Source: Neocallimastix lanati (nom. inval.)
Taxonomy: Eukaryota > Neocallimastigomycota > Neocallimastigomycetes > Neocallimastigales > Neocallimastigaceae
Length of the DNA stretch: 64,000 nt
Assembly (NCBI GenBank): GCA_016946835.1
Contig: JACVTC010000129.1
Coordinates: 372,501 to 436,500, forward strand
Direction: 5' to 3'
Each line of letters starts with the position of its first letter. The stretch's first letter is position 1. Under the pieces are notes generated by a model. The model was not told the origin of the DNA. It worked only from the letters and a program-made list of their open reading frames with translations, and made no database searches. The position numbers were made by a program, and so were the translations under genes. Of this stretch, positions 14,053 through 26,999 are shown one piece after another.

Positions 14053-15811
14053 CATAATAAAATATTAATAAATAAAATTAATATATACAATTTGAATCAT
14101 CAAAGCTAAAATGAATTAATGGATTTAACTTATATTAATATTTTCAGTTTTTGTTAATCATCATCATAAAAATTAATTTAATAGTAATTATACTTCTTTA
14201 TCAATAGATTTTAATTTGTATATTTATTGATTATTTAATTTATAATGTTCTTATTAATATACAAATACTTTTTATATTATATTGTGTAATATATTATTAT
14301 AATAATAAAATTTGACAATTTATTTATTTTAATTTCATATATTATTGATTAATATACAGTATATTATACAATAAATACTTATTATACTGTAATATATTTT
14401 GTTAATTATAATATTAATTTTCTATTCTGTACTATAAAAATAGGCTTATTAAATTGAATTTGAATTTATAATATATTATTATATAGGCAATATAATTAAT
14501 TAAGATTTAAAAAAAATTCGAATTTTTTATAATAAAATATTAATAATAAATGAAATAAATAAGTAAAAACGAGAATTATATGAATTATATTAATTAAAAT
14601 TTAGATATAATTCATAATATATAAATGTATAAATAAATAAATTAAGATAATAAAATATATAAATTACAATTAATTATTTATTCATATACTTTTAATAATT
14701 CTAATATATTATAATATATTAAAGGAATGAATAATTTATAATTAATTTTGGTTTGAAAAAAAATTTTTTTTTGAATTGTAGTTCAAAAACTATAAATTTT
14801 AATTATTAATTAAACAAAACTTTTTTTTTTTTTTTAATATCATTATATATTCACAAACTAAATTTTATTATATATATATAAAATATCTTATTTATTTATT
14901 AATTAATTATTATTTACTTATTTAATATTTATTTATTTAATATTAAATATCTATTTACTTATTTAATATTTATTTATTTAATATTTAATATCTATTTACT
15001 TATTTAATATTTATTTATTAATATTATTTAATATGTATTTATTTATTTATATATTTATTTACAATTTTGTTAGAATTTAATGAATAAGATATCTTTATTA
15101 ATTGATTGTGATGACATACCATATAAATTTTAATTAATAATAATATTATTTTTTATTTATTTTTTTTTTCTTTAAAATAATACCTAATTTTTATTAATAT
15201 TTTTTTCTTCTTATTTAAATGAAAATCTTTTATTTTTTATTGATTCCTTTGATTTATTAAAACTAATATTAAATCTATTATATAATAAATAAAAATAATA
15301 TAGTTAAATATTTATTTATTATTTTATTTATAGTACATTAAAATTATTTATATTATTAATAAATCAATATTTATAAAAATTGAATTAAATTAATAATTTA
15401 TTATTCCCAAAAGTTATTCATTTTTCAAAAACGAAAAGTTTTAAATATAATCATATTAAGTAATTAATTATTTAACTTTTCAATAAATCTTATATTCGAG
15501 TATATTTCTCAACGGAAAAACATTTATTATATATTTTTTCTTCAAAAAAAAAAAAAAAAAAAAAGGAAATAGGGGAAAAATATTTATATTGAATTGCCAA
15601 ATTAAAAGAATATATTCAAAAACTTCAATAAAAAATAAAATAAAATTAAATAATAAAAAAAAAAAAAAAAAAAAAAAAATAGAATAAAAACAATAAAATG
15701 ATAAAGTAATAATAATAATAAAAACTGATTCCATATCAAAAAAAATATACATATATTTAAAAATTAAATTTATCATCAATTAAATATTAATAAAACAATA
15801 AAACACAAAAC

Positions 15812-15844
<33 letters not shown>

Positions 15845-16528
15845 TTAAAAATAAAAATACAAATACAAATTCAAAATACAAAATATATTTCAATCTAAAA
15901 AGCGGAAAAGAACGACTAAAAAGAAAGCAACACTCCAAAATAAAAATTGTAATCGGTAAAATTAACATTAATAGTGTCTAATAATCTTTTTTTATTTAAT
16001 AATCATTAAAAAAAGATTAAATATTTATTCAGTAATAACAATCATAAATTATTTAATAAAAACCATATTTATTAAGATAACTTTTTTAAATAAATAAATA
16101 AATAAAAAAAGTTATTGATATTTATTAATTAGGTTCACTTTTTTATGCATTCGTAAAAATTTTCAATAATTATAATCATTGTATAATTTTTTTTAAACAT
16201 AATTTATTACAAAAATAATAACAAAACAAAACAAAACAAAATCAAAAACATAAACAAAAAAAAAAAAAAAAAAACGCAAATATAATAAAAATTGCTCTAC
16301 ACTGGTTTATTTTATTTATGGAAATTGTTATAAATTAACATTTAAATAAAATATTATCAATGTACTGGTAAAATAACACTATTTATATTTAAAAATCATC
16401 ATAATTGAGATTTCATAAATCTATTAAAGCAATATCCATAAAAAAAATATATATATATCATTAATATATTTCTATTTCAGAAATTTTATTAATATACAAT
16501 ATAAAAGATAAAAAAATTCAAAATTTAA
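14053..16528. other. AT-rich spacer upstream of the LIM gene
   Basis: No gene seen. A 41-bp unit starting TATTTACTTATTTAATATTT is repeated almost three times at 14911-15026. Two hairpins lie near the downstream gene: arms 15982-15994/16007-16019 (TAATCTTTTTTTA) and 16077-16087/16105-16115 (ATAACTTTTTT). Minus-strand frames at 15480-15968 are Phe/Leu-rich translations of poly-A tracts. Confidence 0.5.
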
Positions 16529-19434
16529 ATGAATGACACACTTTCAAATACTCATAACTATAATAAATACATGGATAGAGATGATATAAGCGATTATTCT
16601 AGTGATAGCGATAGCTATCAAAGACATCGTAGACCATCAGCTCAGCATAGTAGTCATGCAAGAAGTAGAAGTCGAGGTCGTAGTTATAATAATCATAGCA
16701 GAGGTAGAAGGTCACCACGAAGTAGTGATCATTATAGAAGTCGCAGTAGAGGAGGAAGATCCTATCGTTCTTCCTCAAATGATTCAAATAGTAGATATAG
16801 TGATGATAGTATACCAAGTGTACCAGAATTACCTGATGATATCTACGAAAAAGTAAGAAAAGGAGGACATGGCCATTCAAAAAGTGATAGAGATAGAGAA
16901 AGAGATAGAGAAAGAGATAGAGATAGAGATAGAGATATAGAAAGAGAAAGAGATAGAGAAAGAGAAAGAGATAGAGAAAGAGATAGAGAAAGAGATAGAG
17001 AAAGAGATAGAGAAAGAGAAAGAGAAAGGGAAAGAGAAAGAGAAAGAGAAAGAGATAGAGATAGAGAAAGAGCTAGAGAAAGAGATAGAGATAGGGATAG
17101 GGATAGAAGGGACAGAGATAAAGATTGGGACAGAGATAGAGATAGAGATTGGGATAGAGAAAGAGATAGGAGAGAAAGAGATGTGGATGGCTATTCAAGA
17201 AAACGACATAGTCAAACACGTGAAGATTATTCAAGAAAGAGAAGTTCTGAAAGATATTCTAGATCACTTAGTAGTGATGGGTATTATTATGATGATAGAA
17301 AGTATGAAAGCTCTTCAAAAGGAAATATTTCAGATACCTTTTATTCAGAAGATACAGATTTAAACAGTTATCGTAAATATCAGAAAATTATTTATTTTTT
17401 ATTATTATTATTTTTTTTTAATAACATTATATATATATATTTATAAATATTGTAAATATTATATATAGAACAAAAGAAAAATATTATCATTTAATTTAAA
17501 AACTAAAAATATATCTCTAAATTTATTCTAACCTATTAATATTAATATTATTATTTTTATTATTATTATTTTTTTTTTTGTTATTTTTTTTTTTTTTTTT
17601 AATAATAGCATCAAAATTTTATGACGATACATTTAATGGATTAAATGATGAAACAATAGAAATAAGTAAATATAAAAATAATAGTAAAGATGATCCAAAT
17701 GCATTACCACCAAGAATTATAACTGATAAAAAGAAAAAATTAGATAAGAATGATTCATTTATTTCATTTCCAACCTTAAATTCAACAAAATCCGATATAT
17801 CACCATATATAAATAGTCGTTACGATGATAAATCTTATTCTAGTTCATCAACAGATGCTCATTCCTTAAAATCCTATGGTAATAAAACCTCAGTAGGTTT
17901 ATCATTTCAAAATCCTATACTAGATTATAATTCTAGATCATTACCCCGTTCACCTAATCATCCAGGAAGTTATGAATATAGCAGTAATTCAGGAACAATG
18001 CATTCTCAATCAAGTAATGAATCTTATTTAAGAACAAGTCGTAGTCAATCAAATTTAAGAAAACCATTATTTGATTTTACTAATGATCCATTTGATCCTA
18101 TACGAAAGGATAGTGATTTTGGTTCACCAAAATCATCACCAAAAATACATCATGCTAAACCCAATATGCCAATTCCTCCACAATCAGGATCACCTTATGC
18201 TAATATCAACTATGGATATCCGTCTCCAAAGCAAATGACAAATTCACCACAATTACCTCCTCAATATTATAAAAATTCACCAGTATTAGGTCGTTCAGGA
18301 ATGAAAATATCACCTGGTACTCCACCGCCTGCTCCTCCACCATCCTATTTACCACCCCAGCCTCCGACCCCGAAATTTAGAAGAAGTAAAAGTAATGGTA
18401 ATTTAAATAATTCCAAAACTTCACCCTATCTATCCTCAAAATATCCACCACCAATGCCACCGCCAATGCCACCACCAATGCCTCCTTCAATGCCTTCATC
18501 TAAACTTGGACATAATAGATCTCCCAGTAGCAGTAGTAATGCCTCCTATAATCCATCATCTTCCATCAGAAATAATATAAGTTCACCGATATTAAAAGGA
18601 GGCATGCCATTACGTAAAAAAAGTAATGCCAGTTTAAATATGGATAGAAGACCATCAAATCATGATAATTATATAGTCCCTTCTAATGATATTAAAGATT
18701 TAGAATGGCTTATGGATGATTTAATGATCAATATGGAAAGTTTTACAAATTCAGTTATATCTCAAGATAAAAATTTATTCTCGTCACAGCCATTGCCAAA
18801 TAATGTAATAAAATTTGATCCACAAACGTTTTATTGTCGAAATTGTTCTAAAACTTTAAGCGCACAATACATCACACCTGAAAAACTATGTGTAAAATGT
18901 CATCAACAAGTTCAAGCAATATGTGCCTTTTGTTCTAAACCTATTGAAGGTAAAGAAGTTCCAAAAGGTACAAATATCTTTTGTGTTAAAGATTATATTA
19001 GCTTATTTGTTCCAAAATGTAAGAAATGTGGACTACCGATTAAAGGTGAAACCGTTTCTGCATTGGGAGGAAAATATCATAAGGGATGCTTTACTTGTGT
19101 TTCGTGTGATAAAAAATTTACAGGTAAATCATTCTATGTATTTGATGGACAACCTGTGTGTCGATATCATTTCCATAAAATGAATAATACCATCTGTAAA
19201 GAATGTAATGAACCTATTGAAGGTCAATGTATTGATGTTATAGAAGGTCGTTATCACCCAGAATGTTTCAAATGTTGTGAATGTCATGAATTATTAAATA
19301 TGATATATTATAGTAATCAAGGTAATATATATTGTGAAAAAGATACCATGAGAATGCATAAAGAAAAATTTAGAAATACCAAAAAGAGAACAACTATTAA
19401 AAGTTATATTGATAAACCAAAATATTATAATTAA
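16529..19434 (+). CDS. Paxillin-like LIM-domain protein with RD/RE repeat N-terminus, 2 exons
   Basis: Exons 16529-17372 and 17609-19434; the intron (GTAAAT...AATAATAG) is phase-consistent and gives about 889 residues. N-terminus: a short RS-type region (about 29-84), then an almost pure Arg alternating with Asp/Glu tract (about 119-216). Middle: Ser/Pro-rich, with proline runs (PPPAPPPSYLPPQPP, and repeated PPPM). Near residue 646, LEWLMDDL fits the paxillin LD-motif pattern LDxLLxxL. C-terminus: three Cys/His zinc-binding units, a degenerate one from about 691 (CRNC, CVKC, CAFC), then two clear LIM domains from about 752 (CKKCG ... HKGCFTCVSC) and 811 (CKECN ... HPECFKCCEC). LIM plus LD motif plus proline-rich linker suggests a cytoskeletal or polarity adaptor, as in yeast Pxl1. 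The arginine/acidic tract is normally seen in RNA-processing proteins, so the joining is unusual. The main doubt is whether the two frames belong to one transcript. Confidence 0.75.
16870..17185 (+). repeat. Coding AGAGAT/AGAGAA hexamer repeat
   Basis: About 300 bases of (AGA GAT/GAA)n encode the Arg-Asp/Arg-Glu tract. The runs are interrupted by GGG, AGG and TGG variants towards the 3' end. The repeat is likely to be length-variable. Confidence 0.9.
17373..17608 (+). other. Intron of the LIM gene
   Basis: Begins GTAAAT after TTATC and ends TTTTTAATAATAG after a poly-T tract. Joining 17372 to 17609 keeps frame (codon CCA). Both flanking frames read on into the intron only as low-complexity sequence, which supports splicing. 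Confidence 0.7.
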
Positions 19435-21379
19435 AAAGAATAATAATAATAATAATAATAATAAAAACAATATATAAAATGAATTGTGAAATGAATTGAA
19501 ATAACTATATATATATAATATATTATATAACATATAATATAAAATATATATTATTTATATATAATAAGAGAATAAAAAAAAAAAATTTTTTTTTTATTTT
19601 CTTTTTGTAAAATAACTTTAAATTAATTCTTTGTTTTTAATATTTACCTTTTTTTTTTTTTTTTTTTTATTTTTATTTTTATTTTTATTTTTTTTTTTCC
19701 CTCTAGAGAGTTATTATAAAAAACAAATTATAAATTTGCAAATACTATATATATATGTATAAAATGAAAATAATAGTATAATTAAAATTAGAAAATAATT
19801 TTAATAAAATAGTAATAAAATATTTAATTTTAAATACATTATTAAATAAATAAAAGTATAAAGTATTTATTAATAATAGATTAAAATTAGTATTTTTTAT
19901 TTTTTATTTTTTTTTTTTAAAAAAAAAATAAAGAAATAAAAAAAAAAAAAAATTAGATAATTAGTAATATAATATAATAATAGAAGTATTATTTTAAAAT
20001 AAAAAATAAAAAAAAAAAAAAATAAAATAAAATAAAATAATAATAACAAATAATTAATAAATATAAATTCTATAAATTAGATAAGAACAATCACAAAAAA
20101 AAAGATTATACAGTTTATAGTTTTTAATTGTCATTTTTTTTTTTTATTTTTTTATTTTTATTATATATATATATTCATTATTTTAATTATATTACCCTTA
20201 AAAAAAAAAAAAAATTATATTATACTATATTATTTATATATATATATATATATATATAAAAAGAAATTAAAAAAAAAAAATAAAAAAAAAAAAAAAATAA
20301 TAATAAATAAAAAAAAAAAAATAAATAATTCTTTAAATAATAATGATAATATTGATTAAAAAATAATGAAAAAAAAAAACTTTACCTTTACCTTTAAATT
20401 TCTTCTAATTTACTATTATTGTAATTATTGCTATTATTATTGATTATAATTATTATTATTTTGAATATTTCATTTTTCTTTTTTTTTTTTTTTTTATATT
20501 TTATTTTAAATAAAAATTTAAAATAATTTTTAATTAATATAAAATAATAAAAAAAAAATAAAATAAAATAGAATAAATTTTTTTTTAAATAATGTAATAA
20601 AAAAAAATTTTTTTTTTAATCATAAATTAATAAATAAATTAACAAATAAATAAGTACACTTTTTACAAATTTTTTTTTTATATATATACATATATATAAA
20701 TTATATAAATATATAGAAATAGATATGATGTATATTATTTATTTGAATTATAAAATATTACTATATTTATTCTGAGTTGTAAAATTATTATCATCTATTT
20801 TCTAAATAACATATTATAAAGTGAGAAAAGTTGATATGAACTACAACATTAAGTCATAATGGTTTATTATTGTAAAGTAATTTTTTTTTTTTTTTTATTT
20901 TATTTAAATTATCTATATATTATAGTTTGGATTATAACATTATATATAATTAAATTTAAAATATGTATTTAAAATAATAGGTAGTATTCATTAATTATAC
21001 AGTATACAGATAAAGAAATTTTTATAAAAAATAATAAAATTTATTGAAAATTAAACAGACACAATAATTTATTATTACATACATCAAATTATTTAATGTT
21101 TTTATGTATATTAGGATTGTTATATTAACTATAGGTTTAAATTTATAGACAAAGTATAACAAATAATATTAGATATTAAATTAGACTTTTAAATATATCT
21201 TATCACATAGATATTATATTTTGTATTTTATAATATTATGGTGAAACTCTCTATGAATTTATATGATTTGCTATTGATTTTCATGTACCAATTCTCCATG
21301 ATGAATTTTTTTTTTGTTTTTCTTATTACAACATAAAAAAAAAAAATACAGCACAAGCATATAATTATAAATACAATTG
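19435..21379. other. AT-rich spacer, no gene seen
   Basis: 3' flank of the LIM gene (AAT and AT repeats), then poly-A/poly-T blocks to about 20690. From about 20700 to 21379 the sequence is less repetitive. On the minus strand, 21375-21250 gives a hydrophobic stretch (TIVFIIICLCCIFFF) and then a basic tail, which may continue the broken exon at 21380-21550. Confidence 0.4.
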
Positions 21380-21550
21380 TCAAATAAACGGAAAAAAAGG
21401 ATCTATCCTTCTCATAGCATGATCATTTGTATAATAAGGTTTCGTTGTAATTTGGATAACATACCCCCCCCTTGAAAGTCTCGCTGGAATACTCATCGTT
21501 TGTGGTGCAATTAATAATTTTTTTACTTTAAAGTTTAAATCATTATTAAA
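21380..21550 (-). pseudogene. Exon fragment of an unidentified (membrane?) protein
   Basis: A 57-codon minus-strand frame starting just after a good acceptor (TTTTTGTTTGGTTAG) and ending at a TGA. It contains APQTMSIPARLSRGGYVIQI and ends DPFFPFI. Composition is clearly richer than the flanks, and the codons look coding. In another frame, directly downstream, a hydrophobic segment of about 15 residues and a Lys-rich tail follow. This suggests the C-terminus of a single-pass membrane protein broken by a frameshift. The family was not recognised and no upstream exon could be fixed. Confidence 0.4.
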
Positions 21551-21701
21551 CTAACCAAACAAAAAAAAAAGGTAATATAATATAATTTTATAATTAAGCT
21601 TTTCTAATAAGAAAAGAAAATAAAAAAAAAAAAAAAGTAAAGTAAGCTAAAAGAAAAATTATAATTATTATTATTATAATTATTATTATTATTATTATTA
21701 T

Positions 21702-21747
<46 letters not shown>

Positions 21748-21878
21748 TTATTATTTTTTTTTTTATAAAAAAAAAAAATTTAAAATATGATATTACTTTT
21801 TCGAAAAATTAAAATAATAATATTAATTAAAGTTTTTTTTAAAAAATTTAAAAAAATTTTTTTGTTGTTAACGCTAAT

Positions 21879-21986
21879 ATGGCTGGCCATGGTATAGTTC
21901 AACCGTTTCTGCATCCATTTTTATTAAGTGATGAAAAATATATGGAAAAACTATATATGAAAAAAAAAAAAAAAAAAAAGTTTTAA
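21879..21986 (+). other. Short ORF (35 codons), possible first exon
   Basis: ATG in a complexity island between long poly-T and poly-A tracts. It begins MAGHGIVQPFLHPFLLSDEK and then runs into a poly-Lys tract made by poly-A before TAA. The first 25 codons look like real coding sequence, with balanced codon use unlike the flanks. No intron donor that would extend it was clear. It is unrecognised and could be a relic. Confidence 0.3.
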
Positions 21987-22647
21987 TTTTACAATAAAAA
22001 TATATTTAATGATATCTAATTAAACTATTTTATTGTCATTCATTACTATGATTATTTCATACTATAAAATGAAACAATAAACCAATAATATAAAATAAAA
22101 TAAATATATAAATAAACAATAAACAAAAATAAAAAAAAAAAAATAAATAAATATATAAATAAATAATAATTTAAAAAAATATAAATTAGGAGTAAAATAA
22201 ATAATAAAATAATTATCAACATATAACTCTTTGTTATTATAAAGAGTTACATTAAAGTAAATATTATTAATGAAATATTAAGTAATTCTTTTCATTTTTA
22301 TTTGTATTTTACGTTTATTTTCTTTTTTTTTTTTTTTTTTTTTTTTATTTTTTTTTTATTTATTTTTTATTTATTTTTTTATTTATTTTTTTATTATTTT
22401 TTATTTATTGAATTTTAATAATTTATTATTATTATTACTTTATTTAATAATTTTTTTTTTTTTTTTTTTTTATATATAATTATTAGTATTATCTTTTTGG
22501 CTTAAAAAATTTAGAGAATTATTTACATGTTTATTTCGTAATATATTTTTATGTTAAAAAAAAAATCTATCTATTCAGATTAATTTGTATTTTTATTATT
22601 TATTTTCAGGTGTCAAAACCATTAAAATTTATATGATAAAAAAAAAA

Positions 22648-22689
<42 letters not shown>

Positions 22690-22763
22690 TTATTTATTTA
22701 TTTATTTTGATTTTTAAAATAAATAAATAAATATATATATATTTATTATATATTATTGATGGA
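21987..22763. other. AT-rich spacer
   Basis: No gene seen. A small hairpin TAACTCTTT/AAAGAGTTA lies near 22226-22251, and poly-T blocks at 22320-22470 and 22651-22687. This is the 3' side of the minus-strand ankyrin gene. Confidence 0.5.
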
Positions 22764-24062
22764 TTAAGCAAAGACCCAATAATTCATTTCATCCACTTGA
22801 TATTTTGTAAATATTTCATTTCTTGGATCAAGGTATATGTCACTTTCATAGTATACTCTTTTTGTTAATTTTTCTAATGATTTGGTCATTTCAAATTCTT
22901 GATATTTATTATTAGTATTAATTTTGGTAGGAGTTTCTTTGATAACTTCAGCATTTTCGGCCTTTACCTTTTTGTTATCGGCAGTAACATAGGTTGGATT
23001 TTCATTGATGAGCTTTAAGACATCATGTTGATTTCCTAATTTTTTAGAAAGTGAGCTGGCACTCTCACCATACTTATTTTGAATAGTAAAATCAATATCA
23101 TCTACTTTCTTTATAACATATTGAAGAGTGAGAAAATCTGGTATTAACATAAAGACCATGATAGCAGTATTTCCATCTTCATCTACAGGTAAATTGAAAT
23201 TACAGTTAAAATGAACTAATGAAACTATAATACGAAGATATTCACTATATAATTCGGTACTGCATTTTTCAGTAGGATTATACATTTTGTTAATAACTAG
23301 TGATAATACAGATTCATTCTTACTATTGACGAAATCATAGTTACAATGAAGGGTTTCCAATGAACGTAATTCTGAATTTTTACCCTTTTCAGCTAAATAC
23401 ATTGCTGGGGTTCTTTCATCGTTATCAGCAACGTTAACATTTAAATCTTTACGATTAATTAAATATTTAATAGGTTCAAAAATATCATTCTTACAACAAT
23501 ATAAGAGAGCTGTTTCATTATTTTTATTTAATTGATTAACATCAATTTTTGTTCTTAATAGTTCCTTAAGAGCACTGAGATTCTTTAAAGCATGGAATAC
23601 TGCATTTTCACCATTTTTATCCACAAGATTTAAATCATCACTTCTGAAAGAAAGAAGTTTAACTGCAATAATTAAATGAGGATTTTTAACAGCATACATT
23701 AAAGCCGTCATACCATCTTCATCTTGAATCGTAGTGTTGATATCCATTGTTAAAAGCCATTTAATAACATCTTTCTTTTCATTTTTACAGGCTTTAACTA
23801 AAACGTCACTATTTTTCCATTCAGCAAGAACTTTAGAAAAGGTTTCATACTTTAAAATTTTTTCAAAAACACTAAATTTTCTCTTAGTTTGAAGAAGAGC
23901 TTTATTTATTTCTTCAACATATTTATTAATATTTTCTGGAGTAGCATTTTCTACTAAATTAGCTTGAACAAGTGTTTTATGACCTTCAATTAACTTTAAG
24001 CAATTTTTATTATTTGTTTTTAAACTAGTAATAAATTCAGTTGTAAATTCTTCAAATTCCAT
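22764..24062 (-). CDS. Ankyrin-repeat protein
   Basis: Intronless, 432 residues. The N-terminal 80 residues are helical and charged without clear repeats. About seven ankyrin-type repeats follow (about 85-345), the clearest being DGMTALMYAVKN (117-128), NNETALLYCCKN (181-192), DERTPAMYLAEKG (215-227) and DEDGNTAIMVFM (294-305). Several depart from the TPLH consensus. The C-terminal 85 residues are Lys/Glu/Asn-rich and probably disordered, ending in YWVFA. There is no signal peptide or membrane segment, so it is probably a cytosolic interaction protein; partners cannot be inferred. The start is the first ATG after a long A-rich leader, the pattern seen at the other genes here. A broken relative lies at 35.4 kb. 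Confidence 0.85.
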   Translation of the reverse strand: MEFEEFTTEFITSLKTNNKNCLKLIEGHKTLVQANLVENATPENINKYVEEINKALLQTKRKFSVFEKILKYETFSKVLAEWKNSDVLVKACKNEKKDVIKWLLTMDINTTIQDEDGMTALMYAVKNPHLIIAVKLLSFRSDDLNLVDKNGENAVFHALKNLSALKELLRTKIDVNQLNKNNETALLYCCKNDIFEPIKYLINRKDLNVNVADNDERTPAMYLAEKGKNSELRSLETLHCNYDFVNSKNESVLSLVINKMYNPTEKCSTELYSEYLRIIVSLVHFNCNFNLPVDEDGNTAIMVFMLIPDFLTLQYVIKKVDDIDFTIQNKYGESASSLSKKLGNQHDVLKLINENPTYVTADNKKVKAENAEVIKETPTKINTNNKYQEFEMTKSLEKLTKRVYYESDIYLDPRNEIFTKYQVDEMNYWVFA

Positions 24063-24473
24063 TTTTTTTTTTTTTTGTTTTTTTTAATTTTTTTTTATTT
24101 TTTCTTATAATTAAAAATATATTAGTTTATTATTATATTATTTTTTTTATTGCTATTATTACTAAAATATTACTTTAAAAAATTTTAATTTTTTTAATTT
24201 TATTTTTTTTTTTTTATTTTTGTATTTTATTATGAGAATACTTTTTAAATTATAAATAATTTTTTATTTTTTTTTTTATTTTTTTTTTATTTTTTTTAAC
24301 CCAATATTAACTTATTATTACTTCTTTCAAGTATAATTATACTTATTTATAATTATTATTTAAATATTTTTTTTATAAAAAATATTCCTATCGAAGTCAA
24401 ATTGAATAATGGAATGACAAATTCAATAGTATTTATATCATTTATTTTTTTCTATTTTTACTTTTTTTTATTA

Positions 24474-24511
<38 letters not shown>

Positions 24512-25403
24512 TTTTTAACACTTCTTTAATTAAAGTTTTACTTTTTGAATATATTATTATTATTTATATTAACAAAATTTAAACCAATTATATTTATATT
24601 AATATAATTTAAAAATAAATATATATCAAAAATGGATTAATTAAAAAAAAAAAATGTTAAAATTTTTAATTAAAAATATCAAATTTTAAATATTTTAATT
24701 TTATTTATTTAATTATATATAAATTTATTTATTTATTTATCTTATTTAATTATTTTATTCATTTATTTTATTTATTTTTTTATTTATTTATATAATTATT
24801 TAATAATATCATACTAAAAAGTATATAATTGTTACCTTTTTATTATTCAACAAAACTACGAATGCAAGTGTATTAATAAAAAATAAAAATAAAAAAATAA
24901 AAAAAAAATAAATGATTTAGTTAAATTGACTTTAATTATTAATTGTCAGTCGGTTGTAGATATTTGTCTCTGTATATCATATAAATATTCATAATAATTA
25001 TTAATATCAATTTATATTTATTATTTTTATATTTTATTAAAAATTTTGATATAAAAATTTTATTTTTATAATATTTATTATTTGTTACTCTTTATTATTG
25101 CTAACTAATAATTAATTATTAATTATTATACTCATTTTTATCACAATTATTAATACTGAATAAAAAGTGTTAATATAAATAAATATAAATAAATAAATGA
25201 AATAGAATTATTTCTTTATTATTATTATTACTAATTATTTATTATTATTCTATTCCAATAATTCCAATATCAATTAAAGAGTAAATTTTGTTGGATATAA
25301 CATAAAATCAAATCGATTTAAAAACAAAATTGAATTTAAACATTTATGTATATATTAATGAATCAAACTATTTTACGATATATTATTTTAAAACCTTATT
25401 TTT

Positions 25404-25442
<39 letters not shown>

Positions 25443-25620
25443 TACTTATTTATTTAATACATAATATTACATAATAATACATAATAACAATTCATAATAA
25501 TACATAATATATAATATACTATAAATTCCATATATTATTTATTAAAAAGGAAAATAAACATTTAATATGTTTTAATTATACATAATAAATATTTATTATT
25601 TTTTATTTATATTAAGTATT
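24063..25620. other. AT-rich spacer
   Basis: Promoter side of the ankyrin gene, then low complexity. A (TTA)n tract lies at 24478-24511, a small richer spot at about 24920-24990, and a poly-T run of about 30 bases near 25407-25437. No gene supported. Confidence 0.5.
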
Positions 25621-26260
25621 CAAATTATTTATTCTTATGGAATAGATGATAGTTAAACTTTTGAGAATATTACTGTTTATGTTGATTGTAGTAACATTGA
25701 AATCATGGGAATATATTGAAGGTTTCTAACTTTACATATTTACATATTTAATATATAGACAAATAATTGATACATATAAAAATAAATTTTTAAATTCATT
25801 TAATAAATAAGAATTCATCTGCTTATTTGAATGATACTGTTAGATATTCACATAAGGAATGTAGTAATATTATATTTATGGATATAAATAATACCAATAT
25901 AACTAATCATTGCGAAAATGCAATAAAGAGAAATAAAATTTTACAAATATTTGAAAAATTCCATTTTAATTTGATTGTGAAATATTCAGTAAATCCATTT
26001 CCCTTTCTTAATTCTTCGCCACATATATATTTCATTTTTGAAAGTTATTAAATTTTCACATAAAAGCGACTAATTAATTATGAAATAAAAATAAATACCT
26101 GAATTACGTGATTTAATAAACGCCATTATTATTATAAAACTAACTGCGTTGTCAAAATTACAAACTAATGTCCTTTGTAGTCTATTTTATATTATTTAGA
26201 AAACGAAGTTATTAATAATAAGAATTCTAGAATATTTATTTATATTATGTTTAATTGCTC
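25621..26260 (+). pseudogene. Decayed coding fragments, unidentified
   Basis: Short coding-like pieces on the plus strand broken by stops: ENITVYVDCSNIEIMGIY at about 25660-25713; a 74-codon open frame at 25827-26051 (SHKECSNIIFMDINNTNITN near its start); and PELRDLINAIIIIKLTALSK at about 26098-26157. The repeated Asn/Ile-rich segments recall beta-helix or leucine-rich surface proteins, but this is only an impression. Read as a dead gene. Confidence 0.35.
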
Positions 26261-26990
26261 CAGATTTTTATAATAATTATAATAAATTTATTTTATCTTA
26301 TATATTTATAAATAATTGCCCATTTAGATTATTTTAATCCAAAATTTGGAAATATTTATGTTTTATGAACTATTTAAATGAAAATATTTATTTTTAAAAG
26401 AACTTCCAATTCAAACAAACAAATAACTAGATAATGTTATAACGTAATATATCGTAAAATAATTATATCTACTTTTAAAACAAAACTTAAACCATTATTA
26501 TTTAGTATAGAGTTATTTGGCATCAATATTAATATTTGCTATTCTTCTTTAAATAAAGAAGAATAAAGATAGTAATATTAAAATTATCTTATTTAAATTA
26601 TATATATTAATATATACATTTATATCCAATTTATATCATGACCTTATTATTATTATTATTATTTTTTTTTTTATTATTATTATTATTAATTCTGTGTTTT
26701 TTTTTTAAAAAAAAAAAAAATAAAAATAAAAAGTACTTCATTTAATTAATAAAATGAATAAATAAATAAAGATTAAAGTTCGCAATAACTACAACTGTAA
26801 AAAAAAAAAAAAAAAAAAAAATCATTATTTATTTATTTTATTTAAATTATTATTATTTACAATAATATACTTGAAAAAATAAAAAAAAAAAAAAAGAACA
26901 ATTATTCATTAATGTTATTTAATACTTTTTAATAAATAATATTATTACTATAGTTAATATAATTAATAAAATATTATTTATTCTAATAGT
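26261..26990. other. AT-rich spacer with palindrome
   Basis: No gene. A perfect 11-bp inverted repeat with a 2-base centre (ATTCTTCTTTA/TAAAGAAGAAT) lies at 26541-26564. Poly-A tracts lie at about 26707-26720 and 26801-26821. Confidence 0.5.
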
Positions 26991-26999
26991 AAAGCATGG

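Noticed and set aside
15480-15968. Two consecutive minus-strand frames of 99 and 62 codons
   Set aside because: Phe/Leu/Ile-rich translation of poly-A tracts; the apparent continuity is composition only.
16599-17363. Alternative frames over the Arg-rich exon
   Set aside because: The hexamer repeat and AT bias leave several frames open; only the 16529 frame gives coherent RS/RD sequence and splices in phase to the LIM exon.
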